From positions 1-64,000 of the forward strand of contig NZ_NTFY01000009.1 in NCBI RefSeq assembly GCF_002289565.1: a stretch of 64,000 nt of DNA, written 5' to 3'. The DNA comes from Rhodopirellula sp. SM50 (lineage in GTDB: Bacteria > Planctomycetota > Planctomycetia > Pirellulales > Pirellulaceae). The notes under the pieces are model-generated. The model saw only the letters and a program-made list of their open reading frames with translations. It was not told where the DNA came from and ran no database searches. Each line of letters begins with the position of its first letter. Position 1 is the stretch's first letter. This document shows, piece after piece, positions 45,069-52,099 of the stretch. The translations under genes and the position numbers were made by a program.

Positions 45069-45142
45069 TGCAGGAGCATTAAAAGTAGAATAGATAATGC
45101 ACGGTTGCCTATTTTCCCAAAAAGGCTCCTGACCCTTTTTTC
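45069..45142. repeat. GGGTCAGGAGC hairpin repeat, tandem copy 2 (left arm truncated)
   Basis: This copy is nearly identical to the preceding one but starts at CAGGAGC, so the left arm is shortened. Its right arm, read on the minus strand, encodes the last residues and the stop codon of the Tat-exported protein gene. Confidence 0.85.
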
Positions 45143-46419
45143 AGCAGTTCGGCGATGTCGAGCAGATAGACTTGGCGGCCTCCATCGTGTGGGCTGTCGA
45201 TGGCGACTTGGGTTCCGTCGTTGCTGCTGCGCGGGTGCGTGTCACAGCGCCATTCGCCGGTGTAGGCCGATGGCGCGGGGAAGTGTCCGAGGTCAACTCG
45301 TCGGCCGCTGGGGACGTGATACAGGTAGACCGTTTGTCGCCGCGTCTTGCGATCGGGATAGGTGTCATTGAGAATCCAGTCTTGATAGGGCGCCGGCAGA
45401 TAGGTGTTGTGCCCGTTGGTCGGCATCTTGTCATGGCCGACCGGGCGAACTTGATCGGTTTGGTCGACGAACTCGTAGAACCCCGCTTGTTGTCCGGCCG
45501 GTTTGGTCCACATCGTGACCGCGTCGCTGCCTTTCCAGATGAAGTGCGAGGTGTAACCGGACGGATCGAGCACGTATCGGTCCGTGCCGTCGACCGCCGC
45601 GGTCAGCATGCGTGTGACAAACCCGCCTTTGAACTGCAGGGTCTTGGGATCAAACTCGGGGCGATAGCGATGCAAGACGATGAAGCGTTGCGCGTCCGGA
45701 CTGATCAACAGATGGTTAAAGTAGTGCCACGCTTGGGCATGGTTGTCGCCGTCGGGCCAAGGCATCGCCGCGACATCGGCCAACGACAGGATCAATTCTT
45801 CCCCGCCGGTCTCCAAATCCACCCGCCAGATCCCAGAGTCAGCCGGCGCACGAACCGCAACGTTGGGATCGGCCAAGCCGTCGTATCCATAGCCGGGACG
45901 CAGATTGTCGATGCGTCGAAAGTCGGCGGACAACCCGAAGCGGCCGTCCGGCGAAACGGTGTAAATCGGTTTGTTGATCGTGCGTGTTTGCTTTGTCTCG
46001 GTCGAATAGATGCGGCAAACGAACGAGTCGCCTTGACGGTCGTTCCACAAGATTCGTTTGCCGTCGTCGCCCAACCATTGCAGCATGCAGCCCTGCTGCC
46101 ATCCCCAGGCCTTGCTGGTTCCGATTTCATGCCAGCGATCGCCGTTGCCGGTGTCCACGTATCCCACGGCAATGGTGTCGTTGGCTGTCGGCGAACGGCC
46201 TTCGAAGGAAACTTCGTTGGAAAGCACGAGCGTGTTGGTCGGATCAAACTCGCGTTTGTCGTAGTAGCCGAACCAATGGTTCTTGGGGCCACGGGTGATC
46301 GCTCGGCACGGAACGAATGTTTCCAGCGGCCCGGTTTCCGCGGCATCGATTGCGGCGTGGTTGACAGCGATCGCGGACGAGGCGGCGATCGCACCAAATT
46401 GGCGTCGAGAGAGTTTCAT
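45109..46419 (-). CDS. Tat-exported protein of unknown function, beta-propeller-like
   Basis: The 436-residue protein has a twin-arginine signal (SRRQFGAIAASSAIA). The rest contains repeated strands with motifs such as NHWFGYYDKREFDPT, GKRILWNDRQGDSF, SPDGRFGLSADF, PDAQRFIVLHRYRPEF and SSNDGTQVAID. These are reminiscent of WD40/TolB-like propellers (oligogalacturonate-lyase type), but no catalytic pattern can be assigned. The last ~10 residues (KKGSGAFLGK) and the stop are encoded by a GGGTCAGGAGC repeat, so the original C-terminus has probably been replaced. The sulfatase gene is downstream on the same strand, which hints at polysaccharide use. Confidence 0.8.
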   Translation of the reverse strand: MKLSRRQFGAIAASSAIAVNHAAIDAAETGPLETFVPCRAITRGPKNHWFGYYDKREFDPTNTLVLSNEVSFEGRSPTANDTIAVGYVDTGNGDRWHEIGTSKAWGWQQGCMLQWLGDDGKRILWNDRQGDSFVCRIYSTETKQTRTINKPIYTVSPDGRFGLSADFRRIDNLRPGYGYDGLADPNVAVRAPADSGIWRVDLETGGEELILSLADVAAMPWPDGDNHAQAWHYFNHLLISPDAQRFIVLHRYRPEFDPKTLQFKGGFVTRMLTAAVDGTDRYVLDPSGYTSHFIWKGSDAVTMWTKPAGQQAGFYEFVDQTDQVRPVGHDKMPTNGHNTYLPAPYQDWILNDTYPDRKTRRQTVYLYHVPSGRRVDLGHFPAPSAYTGEWRCDTHPRSSNDGTQVAIDSPHDGGRQVYLLDIAELLKKGSGAFLGK

Positions 46420-46652
46420 GAAGGAATCGGATCCGTGAAGCTGGGGAAGCAGGTGGGACAGAGAAGATCATAGTCTAACAATCAACTCGGGCGGGTTGGA
46501 TCGACAGACGATCGCACTGAAGTTTGGTATGTTGGCAGGGCGTGTTTCGGGGATGATCGATCAAACCTCTCGCCGGCTCCCCGCGCCCTTTTCGTCCGGT
46601 TCATTGTTTTCAGTGTTCGTCGTTTCGTCACCTCGCAACTTTCGGCCCACTC

Positions 46653-48053
46653 ATGTCCGACGCCAATCCTGATTCCACTCCGGCTTCCGACGATCAACCG
46701 CACGGGAATTGGCTGGCTTATGCGATTTTCTTTTCGATCGTCGCCGCCATTGCATTGGCGCTGATTAGTCCACACCTGGCGGCGTCTCTGGAAATCGGCG
46801 GTGAAGTCTTTTTGCGAATGTTGAAGATGATCGTCGTGCCGCTGGTGTTGACCTCGGTGATGTGCGGCGTGTTGGGCATGGGCGATGTTCGAAAACTCGG
46901 ACGCCCCGGTGCTGCGGCGATCGGGTTCTATCTCGTCACCACCATCTTGGCGGTCGTGGTGGGGCTGGTGGTCGTCAACGTCGTGCAGCCGGGCGTCGGC
47001 ACGGTTGACCAGGCGGCGGTCCAGGCGATGAACACCGAGGGGCAGGGGTCGCCGAAATCCAAGATCGTCGACGCGCTCTCCCAGACGACGGGGCTGAGCA
47101 AGGTCGAAGTCGGTGGCGTGCTGGAGGGTTTGCCACAAGGCGAGAGCGTGCAGCCGAACATCGGCACGATCTTCAAGAACCTGGTGCTGATGTTGGTGAC
47201 GGACAACCTGTTCGTTTCGGCCGCCCAGACACAGTTGTTGCCGATCATCGTGTTCGCGATCGTGTTTGCGGGCATGCTGACGACGATGCACGAGGACGTC
47301 AGCGCCATCACCAAACTGATCACGCAAGCAAACAAGGCGCTGATGCAATTCGTGATGCTGCTGATGAATTTTGCCCCCTTGGGTATTTTTTGTCTGGTCG
47401 CGGCGCGTTTCGGTGAGGCTCAGGCGGAGGGCAAGTTTCTCGAAGAACTCTCTCAAATCGGCTGGTACTTCGGGACGGTCCTGGGAGGCCTGGCGTTCCA
47501 CGCCCTGATCACGTTGCCGGCGATTTTTTATCTGGTCCGACGCGAAAACCCGTATCGGTTCATCCTGGCGATGTCCAAGGCCCTGTTGACCGCGTTTTCG
47601 ACGGCCAGTTCTTCGGCGACGTTGCCGGTGACACTGGAATGCGCCGAAGAAGCCGGGATCTCTAAACGTTCGACCGAGTTTGTCGTTCCCTTGGGCGCGA
47701 CGATCAACATGGACGGCACCGCACTTTACGAAGCCGCCGCCGCCATCTTCATCGCCCAAGTGGTGCCGGGAATCGATCTCGGGTTCTGGGAACAGGTGAT
47801 CGTGGCGGTGACCGCCACCTTGGCCGCGATCGGAGCGGCGGGGATTCCCGAAGCCGGGCTGGTCACGATGTTGATCGTGCTCAACGCCGTCGGGTTGCCG
47901 CTGGAATACATGGGGCTGATTCTGTCGGTCGACTGGTTGCTGGATCGCTTTCGCACCACCGTCAACGTGTTGGGAGACAGCGTCGGCGCCGCGGTGGTCG
48001 AAAAAACGCTTCCCGATCGCCCGACTCCCCCCGGATTGGCCGCCGGGGCGTAG
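46653..48053 (+). CDS. Dicarboxylate/amino acid:cation symporter (DAACS, SLC1-like)
   Basis: The 466-residue integral membrane protein belongs to the GltP/DctA family. The hallmark parts are MLKMIVVPLVLTSVMCG, the Ser-rich hairpin TAFSTASSSATLPVTLE, and the substrate/cation site VPLGATINMDGTALYEA followed by GIPEAGLVTMLIVL. About eight membrane helices plus two re-entrant hairpins are expected. It has an insertion of ~50 residues (DQAAVQAMNTEGQG and on) after helix 3, longer than in E. coli GltP. It takes up glutamate, aspartate or C4-dicarboxylates with Na+ or H+. It is upstream of feoAB on the same strand, but the Fur box in between suggests separate transcription. Confidence 0.93.
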   Translation: MSDANPDSTPASDDQPHGNWLAYAIFFSIVAAIALALISPHLAASLEIGGEVFLRMLKMIVVPLVLTSVMCGVLGMGDVRKLGRPGAAAIGFYLVTTILAVVVGLVVVNVVQPGVGTVDQAAVQAMNTEGQGSPKSKIVDALSQTTGLSKVEVGGVLEGLPQGESVQPNIGTIFKNLVLMLVTDNLFVSAAQTQLLPIIVFAIVFAGMLTTMHEDVSAITKLITQANKALMQFVMLLMNFAPLGIFCLVAARFGEAQAEGKFLEELSQIGWYFGTVLGGLAFHALITLPAIFYLVRRENPYRFILAMSKALLTAFSTASSSATLPVTLECAEEAGISKRSTEFVVPLGATINMDGTALYEAAAAIFIAQVVPGIDLGFWEQVIVAVTATLAAIGAAGIPEAGLVTMLIVLNAVGLPLEYMGLILSVDWLLDRFRTTVNVLGDSVGAAVVEKTLPDRPTPPGLAAGA

Positions 48054-48134
48054 ACGCCCGCGGCCAAGCCTGCCGAGTTGCGAGTTACCCTCCTGCACAG
48101 AGGGTGTAAAAGCGGGTGCGACAAGCTGAAGCGC

Positions 48135-48182
48135 TTGACAGGTAGGACGCTGCCTGCCATCCTATTGAGAGTGATTCTCAAT
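48135..48182 (+). promoter_or_regulatory. Fur box and -35-like element upstream of feoAB
   Basis: ATTGAGAGTGATTCTCAAT at 48164-48182 is a 19-bp palindrome with one mismatched pair. It has the 7-1-7 form TGAGAGT-G-ATTCTCA typical of Fur sites. TTGACA at 48135-48140 is a good -35 hexamer. The matching -10 is unclear and would overlap the palindrome. It lies 58 bp before feoA, as expected for iron-repressed ferrous-iron uptake. Confidence 0.8.
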
Positions 48183-48239
48183 TCCAGCCGCAGCCCGCGT
48201 TGCGGCTCCCGCCCGCCCACGATCGGATGGTTCAACTTG

Positions 48240-48548
48240 ATGGCAATCGTCCAGGTTCCCCCGGATCAGATTTACTCGACCACCCTCGCTGATATCCAAC
48301 CGGGTCGATACGTTTGCAAGGATGTGCATGCCGCGGGCCAGGACGCGGTGCGGCTGAAGCGATTGGGCGTTTGCCAGGGCCGAACGATCGAACTGTTGGG
48401 GCGAGGGGATCCGATGATTTTGAAGATCGGAACGTCGCGCGTCGGCCTCTCGCGTCAGCTGGCCAAGTTGGTGTTGGTCGATCCAGCGTCTGTTTCGCCT
48501 TTGAATCCCGAGTCCGCGCCGGTTTCTGTGCCGGCTTCGGCCCTCTAA
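48240..48548 (+). CDS. feoA: Ferrous iron transport protein FeoA
   Basis: The 102-residue protein has an SH3-like FeoA domain: GRYVCKDVHA, RLKRLGVCQGRTIELLGRGDPMILKIGTSRVGLSRQLAKLV, given here as segments RLKRLGVCQGRTIELL and PMILKIGTSRVGLSRQLA. The tail of ~20 residues is Pro/Ser-rich. FeoA is a small cytosolic partner of FeoB. The ATG at 48240 starts just before the domain. The frame is open upstream to 48078, but that part contains the Fur box. It is 15 bp from feoB. Confidence 0.93.
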   Translation: MAIVQVPPDQIYSTTLADIQPGRYVCKDVHAAGQDAVRLKRLGVCQGRTIELLGRGDPMILKIGTSRVGLSRQLAKLVLVDPASVSPLNPESAPVSVPASAL

Positions 48549-48563
48549 GCCAGAGTCCACCCC

Positions 48564-50702
48564 TTGAGTCTCCCGACGGTTCGTTCGATGCCCGGGTCGG
48601 ACGCTACGGCCACGAAACCGGTGGTGCTGCTGGTCGGCAATCCCAACGTCGGCAAGACGTCGTTGTTCAATGCGCTGGCGGGGATGCGGGCCAAAACGGC
48701 GAATTACCCCGGCATCACGGTCGACCTGCGCAAGGCGATGATTGACGTTGCGGCGGTGGACCGGGATGCACGCTGCCAGGCGACCAGTCAAATTGAATTG
48801 GTGGATCTGCCGGGCTTGTACAGCATGGAAACGGCGAGCCCGGAAGAAGAGGTCGCCGCGCGAAGTATTCGGGGTGAATTTCAGGGCGAGCTCAGTCGTC
48901 TGCCCGACGCGGTCGTGGTGGTCGTCGACGCGACGAACATCGCCCGCACGCTGGTGTTGGCCGGCGAAATTCTCGATCGCAATCTGCCGACGATTGTCGC
49001 GGTCAATTTGATCGATGCGGCCGAGTCCTCGGGAACCGAAATCCGGTTCGACGAATTGAGCGAAAAATTGGGCTGTCCGGTGATACCGGTCAGCGCCCGT
49101 AAAGCGCGCGGGCTGGGCGAGTTGCGTGAAGCGATCTACGAGTTGACCAAGCCGGCCAAACCGCTGCTGCCGATCGCACGCGAACCCTGTGTCGCCGGTT
49201 GCGGCGGGTGTCCGTTCGCGGCGCGTTTTGAATGGGCCGACGGCGTGGCGGGCGCATCGGTCCGCCAGACCCCTGGCAAGGGCGTCAAACTGGAGTGGCT
49301 GGACCGATTGCTGACCTCGCAAGGGATCGGATTGGTGACGCTGTTGGGCGTGATGCTGTCGGTGTTCTTTTTGATTTTTTCGTTGGCGGATCTGCCGATG
49401 TCGGCGATCGAAGACGGATTCGGTTGGGCCGGTCGGGTGATCGACAATCTGTTGCCGACCGGTCCGCTGTCCACGGTCCTTTGGCTGCCACTGGCGACCG
49501 GGATTTCGTTGTCTGTGTTTGCGGTCGCGTACTGGTTGAACGAAACGAAATGGACCCGTTGGTCGACATCGGTCGCGGTGTTGACGTCGCTGGTGATCGG
49601 CAGTTTGCCGCTGGAGGACTTTCGCTCGTTGGCGATCGACGGTGTGGTGGGCGGTGTCGCGGGTGTCGTTGTGTTTCTGCCGCAGATCTGCATCCTGTTC
49701 TTTTTCATCACGCTGTTGGAAGATTCCGGCTACATGGCCCGCGGGGCGTTTGTGATGGAGCGGTTGATGCGTCGTGTGGGGCTGCCCGGCAAAGCGTTTG
49801 TGCCGATGCTTTCGGCCCACGCGTGTGCGATCCCGGGGATCATGGCCGCCCGCACGATCGAGACATGGCGAGACCGATTGGTGACGATTCTGGTGTTGCC
49901 GTTGTTGACGTGTTCGGCGCGTTTGCCGGTGTACGTGATGGTCGCGGCGTTGCTGTTTGGTGATAGCCCCTGGAAAGCGTCGCTGATGTTTGCCGGTGCC
50001 TATTTGTTGGGGCTGTTGGCCGCGTTCTCCACGGCATTTTTGTTGAAGAAGACGGTGGTTCCGGGCGAAGCGGCGCCGCTGGTGCTGGAGTTGCCCAATT
50101 ATCGCATGCCCAGCTTTCGCAACGCCTGGTTCACGACGGTGGAACGGGCGACGGTCTTCTTGCGTGGCGCGGGGACGACGATCCTGTTGATCTCGGTGGT
50201 CCTGTGGGCTTTGGCGACGTATCCGAAGCTGCCCGATGACCGAACGTTCTCGTCTGACAGAGAACAGGCTCAGGCGGCGCTGGAGTATTCCTTTGCGGGG
50301 CGATGCGGCCAGATGGTCGAACCCATTTTCGCGCCGCTCGGGTTCGATTGGAAGATCGATGTCGGGATCATCACCTCCTTCGCGGCGCGTGAGGTTTTGG
50401 TGTCAACGCTTTCGATCGTGTACGGATTGGGCGAAGACGCCGCGGAGGAGCCGGCGGGGTTGGTCGAGACGCTGCGGCGGCAACGACGTCCCGATGGCAC
50501 GTTGGTGTTTTCCACGGCCACGGGCTTGAGCTTGTTGGTGTTCTTTGTGTTGGCGATGCAGTGTTTGCCGACACAGGTGGTGACCAAGCGCGAGACCGGA
50601 AGCTGGAGATGGGCGGTCTTTCAGTTCATCTACATGACCGTCTTGGCCTACGTCGCGGCGCTGATCGTGTACCAATCGCTCTCCGCGGCGGGGTATGCCT
50701 AG
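48564..50702 (+). CDS. feoB: Ferrous iron transporter FeoB
   Basis: The 712-residue protein (TTG start at 48564; ATG 48588 gives 704) transports Fe2+. The N-terminal G domain has G1 GNPNVGKTS, G2 NYPGITVD, G3 DLPGLYSM and a G4-like VNLIDAAE, which lacks the canonical NxxD wording (usually NMxD). The membrane part contains two gate motifs, with LSAHACAIPGIMAARTI and FTTVERATVFLRGAGT, and about ten helices in total. A Cys-containing CVAGCGGCPF segment lies at residues ~210-220, between the G domain and the first helix. Unusually for the family, it could bind metal. It is translated with feoA and controlled by the upstream Fur box. Confidence 0.94.
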   Translation: MSLPTVRSMPGSDATATKPVVLLVGNPNVGKTSLFNALAGMRAKTANYPGITVDLRKAMIDVAAVDRDARCQATSQIELVDLPGLYSMETASPEEEVAARSIRGEFQGELSRLPDAVVVVVDATNIARTLVLAGEILDRNLPTIVAVNLIDAAESSGTEIRFDELSEKLGCPVIPVSARKARGLGELREAIYELTKPAKPLLPIAREPCVAGCGGCPFAARFEWADGVAGASVRQTPGKGVKLEWLDRLLTSQGIGLVTLLGVMLSVFFLIFSLADLPMSAIEDGFGWAGRVIDNLLPTGPLSTVLWLPLATGISLSVFAVAYWLNETKWTRWSTSVAVLTSLVIGSLPLEDFRSLAIDGVVGGVAGVVVFLPQICILFFFITLLEDSGYMARGAFVMERLMRRVGLPGKAFVPMLSAHACAIPGIMAARTIETWRDRLVTILVLPLLTCSARLPVYVMVAALLFGDSPWKASLMFAGAYLLGLLAAFSTAFLLKKTVVPGEAAPLVLELPNYRMPSFRNAWFTTVERATVFLRGAGTTILLISVVLWALATYPKLPDDRTFSSDREQAQAALEYSFAGRCGQMVEPIFAPLGFDWKIDVGIITSFAAREVLVSTLSIVYGLGEDAAEEPAGLVETLRRQRRPDGTLVFSTATGLSLLVFFVLAMQCLPTQVVTKRETGSWRWAVFQFIYMTVLAYVAALIVYQSLSAAGYA

Positions 50703-50703
50703 A

Positions 50704-51885
50704 TCACTGGTCGGCCAAGCTGACGACGATCTGTTTCACTTCGTCCAGTCGTGACAAGAACGCGTCCAAGACCTTGGGGTCAAAATGTTTGCCGCGTTCT
50801 TTGCGCATGATTGCGATGCATTGGTCCAGCGGCAAGGCGTCCTTGTAACAGCGTTTACTGCTGAGGGCATCGAAGACATCGGCGACGGCGGTGATCCGGC
50901 CGACGATCGGGATTTCCTCGCCGGCGAGTTGTCCGGGGTAGCCCGTTCCGTCCCAGCGTTCGTGGTGTGTTTTCGCGATCACCGATGCCATCCGCAACAC
51001 GGGCGACCGAGTCACGGGGCGGCGGGAATGTAGAAGAAACGGTTCGCTTTCGTCGCTCGGTTGGGCTTTGAGGATTTTCTCTCCGAACTCGCAGTGACGC
51101 TTCATCATCGCGAACTCGTCCTGGGAGAGTTTGCCGGGTTTCAACAGGATTGAATCGGCGATCCCGATCTTACCGGCATCGTGAAGGATCGCGGCGTGTT
51201 CGATCAGTTCGGAATCGGATTCCGAACAACCCAGTTCTCGAGCGATGATTCCCGCGAATCGGCCGACTCGAATGACGTGGTTGCCGGTTTCCTGGTCGCG
51301 GTATTCGGCGGCACAGGCCAGCACGTGGATGACCTCTTCACGCGATTGGGCCAGATCGGCGGTCCGCTGCGCGACTTCGGCTTCGAGCCGTTTGGAGTAG
51401 GCGGCCATCTGGTCATGGTGTGCCTTGAGCACCAGCGAGTTGCGGACCCGGGGCAGCAGTTCGGTGGGCTTGACCGGTTTGTGCAAAAAGTCGGTGGCGC
51501 CCAATTCGAGCGCATCGATCTTGGTTTGTTCGTCCGTCGACGCCGTCACGATCAAGACGGGCAAATGCGACTGGTCGGGTGTGTTGCGAATCGTCTCCAG
51601 GATGTCCAGTCCCGTGACGTGCGGCATCACCACGTCTAAAACCAGGATGTCCGGACGGGTCGAACGCACCAAGTCGACCACCTCGCGAGACTCGCTGGTG
51701 GTGACAAAATCGTGGTACCCTGAGCTGCGCAGATACTTCTGAATCAACTTGATGTTGATCGGCTCGTCATCGGCGATCATGACACGACCGGACTTCGTCG
51801 CATCGGCCTCCTTCGACTTCAACGAAGCAGCACGTGTCATGGGTGCTGCGGTACCGGCTAACGTTGATGGAGTCGTCGCGTTCAT
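50704..51885 (-). CDS. Response regulator with HD-GYP phosphodiesterase domain
   Basis: The 393-residue protein has a Ser/Thr/Ala-rich head, then a receiver domain (~35-155) with acidic D39/D40/E41 and phospho-acceptor D84 in ILVLDVVMP. A helical linker (~155-190) leads to an HD-GYP domain (~190-390) with the HD pair in AAILHDAGKIGI and the GYP motif in HHERWDGTGYPGQLAG, both intact. HD-GYP proteins hydrolyse cyclic di-GMP. The later part GRITAVADVFDALSSKRCYK is also canonical. No cognate kinase is adjacent. It follows the secretion-like gene set (52-59 kb) on the same strand after 214 bp. c-di-GMP often controls adhesins, so a link is possible but unproven. Confidence 0.92.
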   Translation of the reverse strand: MNATTPSTLAGTAAPMTRAASLKSKEADATKSGRVMIADDEPINIKLIQKYLRSSGYHDFVTTSESREVVDLVRSTRPDILVLDVVMPHVTGLDILETIRNTPDQSHLPVLIVTASTDEQTKIDALELGATDFLHKPVKPTELLPRVRNSLVLKAHHDQMAAYSKRLEAEVAQRTADLAQSREEVIHVLACAAEYRDQETGNHVIRVGRFAGIIARELGCSESDSELIEHAAILHDAGKIGIADSILLKPGKLSQDEFAMMKRHCEFGEKILKAQPSDESEPFLLHSRRPVTRSPVLRMASVIAKTHHERWDGTGYPGQLAGEEIPIVGRITAVADVFDALSSKRCYKDALPLDQCIAIMRKERGKHFDPKVLDAFLSRLDEVKQIVVSLADQ

Positions 51886-52099
51886 CCGCCCTTCGGGTTG
51901 ACTAGAAAACTTCGCAGGTCATGTGCTTGCAATCAATCCAACTCGCAATCAATCCAGCCTGCAGCAAACCGTAAGTCAATGTGTGGGTGTGGGAGGAGAT
52001 GTTGGCGGGGCATGCCCCGCGAACAAATTGGATTTTCGACACGGGCCCCTCGTGATCGTTAGATTCGATAGGATCCGATGAACGCCTCCGAACATGAAC

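Noticed and set aside
46482-48098. 538-codon minus-strand frame opposite the symporter gene
   Set aside because: The translation is His/Arg/Gln/Asp-rich without domains, while the opposite strand encodes a clear DAACS transporter.
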